Below, piece by piece: positions 1 to 11,900 of a DNA stretch of 64,000 nucleotides. The notes beneath the pieces were generated by a model. The model did no database searches and was not told where the DNA came from. It saw only the letters and a program-made list of their open reading frames with translations. Numbering within the stretch: position 1 is the first letter of the stretch; every line of letters starts with the position of its first letter. A program made the position numbers and the translations under genes. Source of the stretch: Intrasporangium calvum (GTDB lineage Bacteria; Actinomycetota; Actinomycetes; Actinomycetales; Dermatophilaceae); contig NZ_JAPFQL010000048.1 in NCBI RefSeq assembly GCF_028446585.1, positions 1 through 64,000 on the forward strand, in the 5' to 3' direction.

Positions 1-4
1 GTCC

Positions 5-27
5 GTCCGACGAACGGTGTTTCTGGC
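5..27 (+). repeat. left terminal inverted repeat of IS256 element
   Basis: These bases match the reverse complement of 1382-1404, with the inner 12 bases identical. The left repeat lies just beyond the transposase stop codon. Confidence 0.75.
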
Positions 28-36
28 ACGTGATCT

Positions 37-1341
37 TCAGAGGTTCTCGGCGGCCGGCATGCGGTCGGCGAAGGTGACGGCGAAAGCGTTCAGCGCAGGC
101 TTCCACCGCATGGTCCATCGTGCCTGCCCAGTGCCTTTGGGGTCCGGACCTCGGGTGACCAGGTACAGGCACTTGAGGGCAGCCTGCTCGGTCGGGAAGT
201 GATCCCTGGCCCCGACTGCCCGGCGGTAGCGTGCGTTGAGCGACTCGATCGCATTCGTGGAGAACAGCACTCTCCGGATTTCCACGTCGTGGGCCAGGAA
301 GGGGGTGAACTCCTCCCACGCCGCCCGCCACAGTTTCGGGATCGCGGGGTAGGGCTTTCCCCACTTCTCCTCGAGCTCCTCGAACGCCGCCCATGCGGCC
401 TCCACGGACGGCGCGGTGTAGATCGCCCGTAGGTCCCTGGCGAGCTGATCCCAGTACCTGCGGGAGGCGTAGCGAAGCGTCGCTCGGATCAGGTGGATCA
501 CGCACGCCTGGACGATGGCCAGTGGGAACACCGCGTTGACGCTGTCGGGAAGACCTTTGAGCCCATCGCAGACGATGAAGAACACGTCGGCTACGCCCCG
601 GTTCTTCAGGTCCGCCAGCACATTCATCCAGAACTTCGCCGACTCACCGCCGCCCTTGCCGGCCCACAGCCCGAGCACGTCCCGGCGCCCGCCCAGGTCG
701 ACGCCGATGGCCGCGTAGAACGGCTGGTTGCCGACCTGCCCGTCACGGACCTTGACGTAGATCGCGTCGACGAAGACCGCCGCATAGACCGCCTGCAACG
801 GCCGTGAGGACCACGCGGTCATCTCCTCGACAACGGCGTCGGTGATCCGGCTGACGGTGTCCTTGCTGACCGATGCGCCGTAGATCTCGTTGAAGTGGGC
901 GGAGATCTCTCCGGTGGTCAAACCCTTGGCGTACAACGAGATCGCGATCGCGTCGACATCGGTCAGGCGGCGCTGCCGCTTGGCCACGATCACCGGTTCG
1001 AACGTGCCGGCCCGGTCCCGCGGGACCTCGATCGTCACAGCGCCGGCGGCGTCGGTCAGGACCGTCTTGGGTCGTGTGCCGTTGCGGACGTTGCCGCCCG
1101 CAGCGACCGTGGGCTGGTGCTTCTCGTGGCCCAGGTGCTCGGTCATCTCCTCGTCCAGCGCGGCCTGCAGCACCGTGGCCGTGATCATTTTCAGCAGACC
1201 GTCAGGGCCCGTCAGCTCTTCCCCGCGGGCGCGGGCGGCCTTGACCAGCTCGCGCACCGCTGCCCGTTCAGCTTCACCCGGCTTGGCGACCTTCTTCGCA
1301 TCCTTCGGCATGGAGCCCATGCTCTTGAGTGTCTCGGTCAT
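37..1341 (-). CDS. IS256-family transposase (mutator type)
   Basis: DDE transposase that cuts and pastes its own element. The N-terminal third is helical and DNA-binding. The catalytic core shows a first Asp in VFVDAIYVKV, a second in IVCDGLKGL, the family signature CVIHLIR, and the Glu in STNAIESLN. The reading frame is open up to 1395, but that ATG lies inside the terminal repeat. I prefer the ATG at 1341 (MTETLKSM), which is preceded by a GGAAGG stretch and gives about 434 residues. The protein looks complete and could be active. Confidence 0.9.
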   Translation of the reverse strand: MTETLKSMGSMPKDAKKVAKPGEAERAAVRELVKAARARGEELTGPDGLLKMITATVLQAALDEEMTEHLGHEKHQPTVAAGGNVRNGTRPKTVLTDAAGAVTIEVPRDRAGTFEPVIVAKRQRRLTDVDAIAISLYAKGLTTGEISAHFNEIYGASVSKDTVSRITDAVVEEMTAWSSRPLQAVYAAVFVDAIYVKVRDGQVGNQPFYAAIGVDLGGRRDVLGLWAGKGGGESAKFWMNVLADLKNRGVADVFFIVCDGLKGLPDSVNAVFPLAIVQACVIHLIRATLRYASRRYWDQLARDLRAIYTAPSVEAAWAAFEELEEKWGKPYPAIPKLWRAAWEEFTPFLAHDVEIRRVLFSTNAIESLNARYRRAVGARDHFPTEQAALKCLYLVTRGPDPKGTGQARWTMRWKPALNAFAVTFADRMPAAENL

Positions 1342-1381
1342 CGGTGACCGGCCTTCCTCGCCGATTGCGTCGGCGTGTCGG

Positions 1382-1404
1382 GCCAGAAACACCATTCAAC
1401 GGAC
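1382..1404 (-). repeat. right terminal inverted repeat of IS256 element
   Basis: Reverse complement of the left end. It marks the junction with the interrupted istB frame that starts within a few bases. Confidence 0.75.
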
Positions 1405-1595
1405 ACTCCCGACCTCCGAACCTGCCGTTCAGCGGTTGGGGCGGCGTCTTCGGCGACCAGGCCGTCGCCACCGCAATGATCGACCGCGTCGTGCACCACG
1501 CCGACGTCCTGACCCTCAAGGGCGCCAGCTACAGGCTCCGCAACCGCGGCATCGACACCCTGCCCAGCATCAGAACCCAGGGCACGGCAGACTAG
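1405..1595 (+). pseudogene. istB: IS21-family istB helper ATPase, 3' fragment
   Basis: Only the last 60 or so codons remain. They read NLPFSGWGGVFGD, then AMIDRVVHHADVL, then GASYRLRNRG, the C-terminal signature of IstB-type transposition ATPases (normally about 250 residues, with Walker motifs upstream). The 5' part was displaced by the IS256 insertion and must lie left of the window, if it survives. It cannot make a working ATPase. Confidence 0.85.
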
Positions 1596-1612
1596 AAACA
1601 CAACGAACCGGT

Positions 1613-1662
1613 GGCCTCGTTTTCGAGCGTCGGATCGGCCTCATTTTCGAGCGTTGCCGACA
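1613..1662 (+). repeat. IS21-type terminal transposase-binding repeats
   Basis: Two near-identical 18-base copies (GGCCTCGTTTTCGAGCGT at 1613-1630; one base differs at 1637-1654) sit 24 bases apart, just after the istB stop. They are followed by GCCGACA, compatible with the CA-3' end expected of IS21 elements. The right end of the old element is inferred near 1662. From there to 1926 I see nothing coding. Confidence 0.6.
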
Positions 1663-1926
1663 CGGGCACGGTGATTTCCCCGCCCATTCGGATGCGGTGG
1701 CCGTCGAGTAGGCGACACGGTGCCGAAGTGACGTGTGTGTGGGTGGAGCCATAGGTGCGACGAGTGATAAGTCTGGGCCGAGGCGCTGGATGCGAGAGAG
1801 ACGATCTGCCGGCATCGTGAGGGTGAACAGCCGCAGCGGAATGGGACAGTCCTTGTCGGGTCAAGCCCCAGCGGGCGATGGACACAGACATACGTCGCCG
1901 GGAGCGACCGCTCTGTGCGAGTGGCC

Positions 1927-2490
1927 TTAGTTCTTGTTGTGGCCAAGCGTGCGCGCGTTGAGGACTTCCTTCCAATATGACTCCCGCTCCAGGACGTGGG
2001 CGTCGTCGGTGCGCATCGACCAGAATTCGAGCAGCGCGAACTTCATGTTGACGCGGAAGTAGTCCTCGCCCTTGTCGGGGACGAGCTCCTGGAGGCCGAC
2101 GTTGTTTCCGTGGAGAGTCGTGGCGTACGTGCTCCAGCGCTGCCAGATGCCGGTGTCGCCGTACGCCGATCCCACATACCGGGCCCCGGTTGTCTGGTCG
2201 TGGATGACGTAGACGCCCTTCATGTGCTCAAGGGCGATCCGCCAGTCGGGGCGCTGTTGTCTGACGATGACCTGCAGGTCGGCGAGCGTGTGGTTGATGC
2301 GGTCGTGGCCCGGAAACGGGTCACCCACGAACGCCTCCTCGAGGATCGACGACACGGTCATCTCGGCGAGGCAGGACTCCATCGTTCGCCGTCGTTGACG
2401 CCCGGCCAGGTGCAGCCTGATGTAGAGACCCCGCACAAAGGGGCCCATCAAGTCTTCGCGCAGAACGACGTCGTGAGCAGCTGGATCCAA
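1927..2490 (-). CDS. GIY-YIG nuclease domain protein, probably N-terminally truncated
   Basis: The C-terminal half is a GIY-YIG endonuclease domain. KGVYVI and ARYVGSAYG form the paired motif strands, followed by GIWQRW with the expected Arg, and a Glu in VLERESYWKEVL. Relatives I recall carry a further N-terminal region of about 100 residues; here the frame opens only about 90 residues before the GIY motif and has no strong ribosome site. The gene lies between IS remnants and the RHS gene, an accessory setting. Its target is unknown; a role in DNA restriction or repair is possible but unsupported. Confidence 0.6.
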   Translation of the reverse strand: MDPAAHDVVLREDLMGPFVRGLYIRLHLAGRQRRRTMESCLAEMTVSSILEEAFVGDPFPGHDRINHTLADLQVIVRQQRPDWRIALEHMKGVYVIHDQTTGARYVGSAYGDTGIWQRWSTYATTLHGNNVGLQELVPDKGEDYFRVNMKFALLEFWSMRTDDAHVLERESYWKEVLNARTLGHNKN

Positions 2491-2727
2491 CTTCTATAGA
2501 GGATTGCGGAAAGCATTCCGGCCCAAGCATTTCGCTTCGACTCCCCTCCCCTAGTCGAACCCCCAAAGCGGAGATTGCGCATCCGTACCGATTGCGGAGC
2601 TGCTTGGGGGCGCGAAGGGTCACATTGGGGCGAACGATGACTCTCCAGCGGAAAGCAAGCCGTTCCGCCGATTCGGCCACTCTGTGGGGGTGGAGTCGAT
2701 ACCTTGTCCATGCACCCCGTCGTGTCC

Positions 2728-2753
2728 CCCCTGTCGCGACGGGTTCGCCACGC
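2728..2753 (+). repeat. 26-bp direct repeat, copy A
   Basis: Identical to 12645-12670; the shared bases begin CCCCTGTCGCGACGGG. Similarity extends weakly upstream to about 2716. This copy is just beyond the 3' end of the RHS gene and the other is just beyond its 5' end. Confidence 0.7.
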
Positions 2754-2832
2754 GGGGCCCGCCCTCCCACCCCCCATCGGGCGGGCCCCGCGTCCCCTCC
2801 CGTGGCGCTCTGCCTTCCTGCACAGCCCACGC

Positions 2833-2849
2833 CGTATGCCGCTGGGCTC
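2833..2849 (+). repeat. REP-like element, single copy
   Basis: Exact CGTATGCCGCTGGGCTC core, in the gap downstream of the RHS gene and 80 bases after the 26-bp repeat. Confidence 0.75.
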
Positions 2850-2981
2850 AGAACGCGCCCCACCTCGCCCCGCGCGTGGCCTCGTCTCGGACACGTGGGT
2901 CGACCACGACACGTCTCAGCCATGTGAGCGCAGCCTCGAGGTGGGGCCGATTCCCTTGGATCGACCCCACCTCGGACCGCA

Positions 2982-5900
2982 CTACTCGTCGGTGGCGTTG
3001 TTCGTCGCCCCGGCAGGATTCGCGGGCTGCGTCTGTCCGCCGTCACCCGACTGTGGACTGCTCGACGAGGGCTGCGTCGTCTGACCGGACTGACTGCCCT
3101 GTCCGGGCGGTCCCGACTGACCACCCGACGAGGCGGGACTGGTCGACGACCCAGATCCTTGTTGGTCGCCAGGTGGCGCCCCGCCGGTCGTCGGACTGGC
3201 CCCGGTGCCCCCGCCGCCCGTAGAGCCCGACCCCTTGTCCTGCATGTCGAACTTCTTCCGGGGACCGACCCCGAAGCCGAGCTTGATCGCCTTGAGCTTG
3301 CCGTCCTCGAACTCGAACTCGAGCACGGGCCGGGAGTCGAGGCGGTTGAAGTACGTCTTCATCCGCTTGTCGTACTTGTTGAAGCTCTTGAGCCAGAAGA
3401 GGCCCTGGCGCCCCCGCGCGGTGTCCATGTTCTTGGCGAAGAATTTCGAGAGCTTCGTCAGCTGGTCGCTCTTGATCGGGTCTCCGCCGGGTGTCAGCGA
3501 GGAGATCGTGTTGATGACCTCGTTGACCGACATGGCAGTCCGACCGTCGGTGTCCACGTAGGAGGTGGGGTTGGACTGCCCGTAGGTGTAGGCGCCGATG
3601 AGCGTCGGGTTCTCGACGAGGGCCAGCGGCTCCTCGGTGAGCAGCGGCTCGACGGTGAGGAAGCGGGCCTGCTGCGGCGAGTACCAGCGCTCGCCGAAGT
3701 TGATCAGGCCGTGGTCCTCGTCGGTGTAGCCCCCGGCGAACTGGTACGGCGTGCGGAAGATCGTGCTGTCCTCCCGGATCCACACCTGCCCGGTCGGGAA
3801 GTACTCCTGGTGCTGGAAGACCTTCCCGTCTCGACGCGTCACGATGTTCGTGCTGCCCTGCAGGTCCTTGTGCAGGAAGTAGAGCCGCGTCTCGTAGGTG
3901 TCCGTGTCGACGAACTTCACTGCGAGCCGGTCGTTCCCGGCCCAGATGTTCTTCGACATGGTGCCGTTGCGGACCGTCACCCACGGGTTCAGGTAGTAGG
4001 TGACGCCCTGTTCCTTGATCTCCGTCGCGAGCTGGCCGGCGTAGTCGTAGACGTAGTCGGTCTGCTTCCTGCCGATGCCCTGGGCGTTGTGGTCGACGAC
4101 CGAGACCATCTTCCCGGCCCAGTCCCAGGCCACGTCGCGGATCATGTCGGGGTTGGTGACCTTCGTCTGCTCGCCGTCCGAGTCGTACTCGTACTCCTCG
4201 GTCAGCTTGGTCACCGCGTCGTAGACGCTCGTCGCCTGGTAGGGCTTCGACGGGTCGTAGGTGTACGCGGTCCGGTCGAAGGTCGTGGCCTCCTGGAGGT
4301 CAACCGTGCACCGCTTGGTGCAGCCGGTGTCGACGGTCCAGTCGCGCTGGGCCATCGTCTTGACCTTGCTCGTCGCGTCATCGAGGGTGGCGGCCCAGGT
4401 GTAGTTGCGCGTCGTCTTCGGCGCGTAGCTCCAGGTCCCCTCGGCTGCGGCCAGCCGGTAGCGCCCGTCGTACCAGTACTTCTGGCGCGTCGGTCCGCCG
4501 AAGAGTGATGGCACGTCGGCAGGCAGGTGGTTCTCGACCTGCCTGACGTTGCCCACCAGGTCGTACGTGTAGCGCAGGTCCATCAGCTCCTGTGATCCGT
4601 CCGGTGAGACGGCGGTCCGCTGGTCGAGACGGCGGGTGTGGACGTCGCGGTACGTCGTGTCGGTGACGCCGTTGCCGGTGCGGCGCTGCGAGACCTCGCC
4701 GTAGACGTCGTAGCGCTGCAGGTCGAGGTAGCGGTAGAAGCACGTCACCGCGGCATCCGCCATGACCGAGGCCCCTACCCCGTGGCCGGTTGCCGTCGGG
4801 ACCTCGAGCGTCCCGTTGATGCCGCGTTCGACGGTGTAGTCGAACGTGCCCGCAACAGCGCCCGGCACGCGGGCGGTGACCCGCAACTGCTCGCCGTCGA
4901 TGGTGATCGTGAAGGGCAAGGTCGGGGCGAAGGCACTGGCCGGGTCGGCGTGCTCGTACTCGGTCACGGTGATCGTCGTCTGAAGGGCGTCGATCGCTGC
5001 GGTGAGGACCCCGAGCTCGCGGCAGTCCTTGCTGCCGGTCACCCGGGAGAGCCGGCCGCCGGCGTCGTAGCCGTTCGTGACGACCTCACCGTCGGGCAGG
5101 CTCACGGTCGCGAGGCGCCCGAGCCAGTCGTTGGCGTAGTCGGTCGTGAACGGCCCGGTGTTCGGGTGTGGACCGGTCGTCGTCGTCACGTCCTTGGCGA
5201 GTCGGCCGTTCGCGTCGTAGGCGAAGTCCTGCACGCGCGCCTTGTCCTCGACGTGGACGAGCCGGCCCGCGGCGTTGCCCACCGTCGGGTTGCCGAGGTA
5301 GCCGCCGAAGTCGAGCGTCACCGGCGGTTCGTCGGGATAGGTGATCGATGTGAGCAGCCCGAAGTCGTAGCCGAACCGGGTGCGCACGTTGTTCTCCTCG
5401 CGCAGCACGGGGCTCTGCTCGGAGGTCTTGTTGCCCGCGAGGTCGTACGTCCAGTCGACGAGCCCGCCGTCGGGCGTGGTCGTGGACGTGCGCCGACCGA
5501 GCAGGTCGTAGGTGTGCGTCGTCGTCAGGTTGCCCGGTGAGACCGCCGTCAGCAGCTGCCCCATCCGGTCGTAGGTGAACGTCGTGCGCAGCGGCACGCC
5601 GCCCGGGTCGCTCTCGTCGCCCGGGGTGCCCGGGTCGTCGGCGACGGGGGCGCTCTTGTCCTCGGTCACGAGGACGTTGTCGTACGCGTCCAGCCACGTC
5701 TTCGTGTGCCGTCCCCGCGGGTCGGTGACGTCGATCGTCGCCGTCTTGCCGGAGCCGGTCAGGACCTCGAAGCCGTACGTCGTCCGCGTCGTCGCGCCGT
5801 TGGACAGCCGTTCCTCGGTGACCCGGTCGAGGGCGTCGTACGTCGTGATCGTCGCCAGGTCGAGGCCGGGGTTCGAGGCGTCGACCGTGTAGTCCGCGAG

Positions 5901-8900
5901 GGTCTTCCCGGACTGAAGGAACGGCTTCCACTCGTGGATCGTGCGGCCGAGCCCGTCGACGTCGGAGCCGCCCTCGGCCGCGAAGCCCGGGCCGGTCGCG
6001 CCCGTCACCGGGTCGTAGACGACGGCGTCGCGCTTGCGGCCGGTGACGCGCCCGGACCCGTCGGCATACGTCGCGGTGTCGATCGTCGTGCCCGGGTTGA
6101 GCTGGTCGGTGTGGGTGACCGTCGCGTACGGGTAGTCGGGGTCGTCCGGGTGGTACGCGAACGTCGCGACCCCGCCGTCCGGCGAGGTGATCGTCCGGAT
6201 CCGGCTGTACGCGTCGTAGGTGTACTTCGTCTCGTTGCCGTTCGCGTCCTTCCGGCTCGCGACCCGACCGGTCGGGCCGTCGAACGTGGCGTTCGTCGTG
6301 ATGCCGACCGCGGCACCCGTCGGCTGGACATCGTCCTTGATGAACTTCCGGGTCGTGTCCGCGTCGTCGGTGCCCTGCGGGTCGCCCGAGCCGACGAGCT
6401 CGAAGTCGGTCACCTGGGCCACGTTCGCGTGGTTGACGTCGTCGTAGAGGTAGCGCACGGCATACCGCTTGCCGTCGGCGTCCGGGGGCAGGACGATCCG
6501 GTTGTAGCTGCCGTACGCGTCGAACCCGAGTCGGGTCTCGGCGTATGCCGCTGGGTTGCCTCCCCCAGCTGGCGTGAGCAGCTCCTTGAACAGGGTCACG
6601 GCGTTGTTGTCGCAGTAGTCCTGCCTGCCGTCCCGCGAGCGCAGGATCGTGCCGTTGGGCGCCTTGACCTGGATTGCCACGGGCTGCGCGTTCCATGTCG
6701 GGCAGGCCGTGGAGGACCAGTACGGCGCGACTCGCGTCGGGGTCGTCTTCAGCGTTGCGCCGCAGCCGAACTCGGCCACCAGGGCCGCGCTCGCGCTCGA
6801 GGTGCAGTCGGCGTAGTCGATCGTCGCGACGGTGTCGTCGGCGCTCGTGCCGGGCAGACCGGTGTCGACGACGGTCCTGGGGTTGCCGAGCCGGTCGTAC
6901 GCGTATGTCATCGTCGTGGTCTGCTCGAGGACGCCAGCGGCATACCAGTCCTGCTCGACCTTGCTGACCTGCGCGGTGGCGCGGGTCGCCAGGAGCGCGT
7001 CGACGGTGCGGCCGGCGAGGTTCAGCGGGGCGTAGCCGCTGCCCGATCCGTCGAGGTCGAGATCCTTGAGGTCCCACGTCGTGCGTGTCCGCTGCATCGG
7101 CGTGCCGGTCGCGGCGCCGTCGAGGACCGTCGTCTCGTACTCGAGGCCGGCCTCGAAGACGGAGAGGTTGTGGAACCGGTGCACTGTCGTGCGCGCCGCG
7201 GCGGTCTGGGTGGGGTTGGCCAGGTCCGTGTGCTCCCAGCGCTGGAAGTGGTCCGACTCGGTCACGACGTCGTAGCCGAGGCTCGCACGCTGGACGAAGT
7301 CGTAGCGCAGCGTGCCGTAGCTGATCGTCTTGCGGTGCTCGGCGATACCGTCCGCCCCACGGCTCGAGGCGACCTTGACCTCCGTGAGGACCCATTCGCT
7401 CCCAGGGTGCAGGGTCGTGTTGCCGTCGCGCCGGTAGTCGAGTGACATCGTGCCGCCGAGCGGGGTTGTCACGGACTTGAGGAGGTTCGTGCGGCCCTGC
7501 GTGTTGAGCGAGACCTCGATCTTCCCGCTGTCCTTGACCCGCCGGACGGTGTCGGCGTAGCCGTCGCCATTGACGTCGACGAGGTCCACGTCGGTCGAGG
7601 TCAGGCTGTTCTCGTAGTGGCCGCCCGGGTTGAGGATGAGGTAGCAGGCGACCGCGCAGAGCGGGATGCCGACCGTGACGTCGACGCCGCCCCCGAGGCT
7701 CTCGGAGGTGTCCTGTCGGATCTGCTGCTGCCCCTCGGCCTCGATGGGTCCGACGATCGGGTAGTCGAGGCTCGCGTGAGTGCCGTAGACCGCGCTGCCC
7801 GTGAGCCCGGTGCCGCTGCTGAACGCGACCTTGATGCCGTCGCTCGTGTTGTAGAGCGCGTCGAGCAGCCCGTCGCCGTTGACGTCCTCCCACGCCACGT
7901 TCGGCAGGTCGACGTTGGCGTTCTTCGACACTCCGGCGGAGAAGCCCATGTTGTCGATGTTGACGCCCAGGCTCGCGCCGACGGAGCCGCTGTAGGAGTT
8001 CGTCGAGGAGAACGCTCCCGTCACCCACTCGACGGCCGGCGCGAACGAGTGGCCAAGGTTGAGGCGCACCGTGATGACGTCGTTCGTGACGGTGATCCGG
8101 TCCGGCAGACCGTCCCCGTTGATGTCGGCGATCGTCTCCTGGGTCGGCAGGCCGCCCTGCCGGGGTACGTCGTCGAGCGCGTCGGCGTTCTGCTGCGGGT
8201 TGTTGGCGGTCGGGTTGGTGAAGCTCGCACCACCGCCGAGGGACCCGCCGATGTTGCCGCCGAAGGACGAGTCGGAAGCCGACTGACCCTTGCCCGCGGA
8301 GTTGCCCTTCGTGGAGTTCGTCGTGCCCTTGGAGTTGCCGGAGATGCCGATCGGTGCACCACCGAAGCCTCCCGAGACGGCAAGCGTCGTCGAGGAGTTC
8401 ACCGTCGTGACGCCACCGCCCGTGCAGGTCACTCGAGCGCTCTGCGGGCCGCACTCCTGGGTGCCGCGCGGGTTGGTGTAGTCGATGGAGCCAGGTCGGA
8501 CGGTGTCGGGGAAGCCGTCACCGTTCATGTCCAGGTAGTCCACAAGGCTGCGTGCCCAGCCCGCGGCGAAGCTGCCGCTCAGCGGGCCGATGCCCGCCAT
8601 GAGCATGAAGATGGGGCCGGTCTCGCCGAGCAGGTTGGGCGCGCTCACCGCACCGCTCGACCCGCTCGTCATCGGCAGGTCCTCGCCCACCCGGGCCGAT
8701 CCGGCGCGGCCGCCCTGCGCCGCGAAGATCTTCGCCTTGGGCCCCTCCCAACGCTCGGTCAGGCTCGTCTGGACCACGGGACGGTACGCGAAGGCGTCCG
8801 GGACCTCCTCGGTCGCCTTGTCGAGGTCGAGCGGCGGCGGGCTGGAGGAAGAGCCGGTCGGGTAGTCGCCGAAACCGGTGTCGTTGACCGACGAGTCGTC

Positions 8901-11900
8901 CGGGCAGGCGCCACCGTAGAGCGCCTGACAGGCCTCGTCCTTGTCCTCGTAGGGATCGCCCGAGGCGGCCGAGGAGAGGAAGGCCGCCTCGTCGATCTTC
9001 GTCGTCGACTTGGCCCCGAGAGCTGTGTAGCCGGCCGCGGCCCAGCCGCGGTATGCGACGGGGAAGAAGCCTTGGGCGCCGGCCCAGTTCAGCGTCTCCG
9101 GCGGGTCGGCCGACTTGTCGAGGGCCCCCTCCTTCCACTCCAGCACGAGGTTGACACCGCTGAGGTTCGCCGAGATGCCCGGGTTGCGGACGGTCACGTC
9201 GAACCAGTAGCCCGTGCCGTTGGTCAGGCTGAGGTCGGCGAGGTCCTCGTCCAGAGTCCCGGTTCCGGCGCCGACCGGGACGACCTGCTTGTAGACCACT
9301 CCCGCCGCTGTCTTCGCCGTGACGACCAGGTCGCCGCCCGGGTTGTCCGCTCCGAGGGACCCCTTGAGCACCGGTGTCACTGTCCGGCCCAAGGTCGAGG
9401 ACCAGGCGCTCGCCGGCCCGCTGAGGTCGGTGTGTGGGTAGGTGTCGAGGTCCATGTGCGGCGAGATCCGCGTCTTCGTCTCGTCACACTCTCCGCCCGT
9501 CTTGAAGCACAGCTCCGCCGGCTCGAGCCAGTCGATGGCGGTCAGGGCGACGGGCGAGTCGACGGCGAGGCGGGTCTGGACGGCGTCGAAGCCCGTCATC
9601 ACGCCGTTGCCGTCCACCACGGGAGCGTTGATGGAGGGGGACGCGGTGATCCGGAAGCGACCGGTCTCGGCCTTGCCGATCGTGATCGCGCGCAGCTGTG
9701 CGTCGGCCTCGGTCGCGTAGCAGCCGAAGGACGTCGTCGCGTCCGCGACGCACCACTCCCCCGACTGCTGCGTGACCGTCTTGACGCGCGGCGCGTCGAC
9801 GGCCCCACCGGCGGTGACCGGCGTGACCGTCACCGCGGCCTGGGAGGACGTGCCGTCGGCCCGGCGGACGATCACCTGCGGCAGGAAGTCATCACTCGTG
9901 ACCGCCGTCTTGTGCAGGGCGGTGCGGAAGCTCGCCGTCCCGCCGTTGCCCACAGCGGTGAACAGGCCGGGTCGGCCGGCAAGGGTGAAGTCGTCCTCGA
10001 GCGAGTAGCGCCGCTGGTCGAGGCCGTTGGCATCGAGAGCCGGCCCACCGGCATACGCGATGTCGGCCTCCCAGGTCACCGTGTCGCCGTTGCCGAGCGG
10101 CCGCGACCCGGTGCGGAAGTAGATCGCCTGCCCCTTGGTGACCGCGATGCTGAGGTTCGCCGGTTGCCATGTCGGGGAGGTTTCGGACACGGAGCCGGTG
10201 GCCTTCTCGGTGTCGGCGTACTGAATGGCCAGACGCACCGAGCCGGCGGCGGTGTCCTCGTCCGGGGGCGCCTGCAGGGTCGCCTTGGCGGTCACCTGGA
10301 CAGTGCCGGTGAAGGGCGCCGTCCACCGCTGCACGGTGTCGACCGGCGGGATGGCCTCGCGCAGCCGGTCCACCATCTGCTGGAAGCTCGGGTCCGTCAC
10401 CGAGATCGTCGACGACGTGAGCGGCACCCGGGTGTTCGCGTCCGATGCGGAGAAGGTGGGCAGGCACTGGTCGACCGGGTCGACCCCGGGCGTGGGCGGG
10501 CCGCAGACGAGGTGGTTGAAGAGCACCTCACTGCCGCGCACGAGGTCGGGCAGGCCGTCGCCGTTGGCGTCGGTGAAGTAGCTGTCGACCCAGCTCCACT
10601 GCCCGCCGACGTTGAAGACGCCGTAGACGCCGAAGTACGCCTCGATGCCGCCCTGGATCCCGATGGACCGTTGGACGGGAAGGCGGCTGAAGCCCTTCAG
10701 CTCATGCATCGGCCCGAAGGTCACCCCGGTCGTGGGGGCAGTCGTCGGCTTGGTCGTGTTGAGCTGGTACCGGATCATCGACTCGCCGTCGGAGGGCTCC
10801 GTCACGAGGTCGGTCGTCTTGCGGTAGACCTTGTCGGGCAGGCTGTCGCCGTTGAGGTCCATGAACTCGATGAGCGACTCGTTCGTGGCACCGTTCATCG
10901 CGAACGACCCACCGGCCGAGCCCGTCTTGCTCGGGCTGGCCGGGTTGAAGCCGACGTAGATCCGGCCGTCGCCAGCGTTCGTTGCCGACGTGCCGAGGGC
11001 ACTCAGCTTGGAGGGGACCAGGGCGGGCCCGGCCGGCTGGTCGCCGGTCTGCCATGTTGTCGGGGTATCGAAGCCGCTGCCGGCCGCCGCGATGTCGTCG
11101 TGGTAGGCGAAGGTGTGCTTCTGGCCATCCGTTGGACACGTCGCCAGGCCGTTGCAGCCGATCTGGGTCACGCTCTTGAGGCGGCGCTTGCCGAAGTGCG
11201 GGTCGGAGTCGTAGTCAAGGGCGTAGCGCGTCACGACCTTCGAGCTCGGCCGGTGGACGACGTCGATGCGGTCAAGCAGGTCCTGGTCGAGGTCGAGCAC
11301 GCCGCCGCGGCCGTCGAGGCGCGCGTCGGTGCGACCGCCGGGTTTGCGCACGAAGCGCACCTCGTAGGTCGCGTCCTCGGGTTGACCGCTCGCGGTGGCG
11401 CCGGCGGTGTAGAGGATCTTGCTGAGGAAGACGTGCTTCGGGCAGGCCTGTCCGCTCGGACAGTTCATGCCGGGCGCGACGGGCACCCAGCCCGTGGCCG
11501 CACTCGTGCTACGCCGGTAAAGGACGGTCTCGTACTCGTAGCGCACCAGGTTGACACCGATGTCCCGCTGCGCGGTGAGCATCCAGCGCACCCCGTTGCC
11601 CTGGGCGTCGGCGAGGATACCGGACGGCATACGCGACTTGTCGTCGAGGCCAGCCTGCACACCCGGACGCCCGAAGGGCCCGCCGCTGTCCGGCGCGCCG
11701 CCGTAGAAGCGCACACCGCCCTTCTTGTCCCGGACCTCCCACCAGTAGTCGCTCGGCTTCGTGCCGTGGCGGATGATCTGCTCGAACTCCGTCTCGACGC
11801 GGCGGGTGAAGTCCTGCCGCTCAGCCACGCGCGGCTCGAGGACGGCCCTGACCGCGTTGGGCACGAGCGGGTCCCCGTCGAGCGTGTACGACTCGCTCTC

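Larger units (their letters stand above)
5..1404 (-). mobile_element. IS256-family insertion sequence
   Basis: A transposase gene lies between imperfect inverted repeats at 5-27 and 1382-1404 (about 20 of 23 positions match; the inner 12 bases, GGTGTTTCTGGC, are identical). Family assignment comes from the transposase. The right flank resumes in the middle of an istB reading frame, so the element has split an older IS21-type element. The left flank and any target-site duplication lie outside the window, so the outer boundary may extend a few bases further. Confidence 0.85.
2491..2981. other. non-coding stretch between GIY-YIG and RHS genes
   Basis: No convincing reading frame. It contains a 26-base repeat shared with the other side of the RHS gene and one copy of the 17-bp REP-like element. 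If the RHS protein had an immunity gene it would be expected here, downstream of the RHS stop, and none is seen. Confidence 0.6.

Noticed and set aside
5086-8454. 1122-codon open frame on the minus strand
   Set aside because: Alternative frame of the RHS gene, Arg-rich with no domain; the RHS frame has clear motifs throughout.
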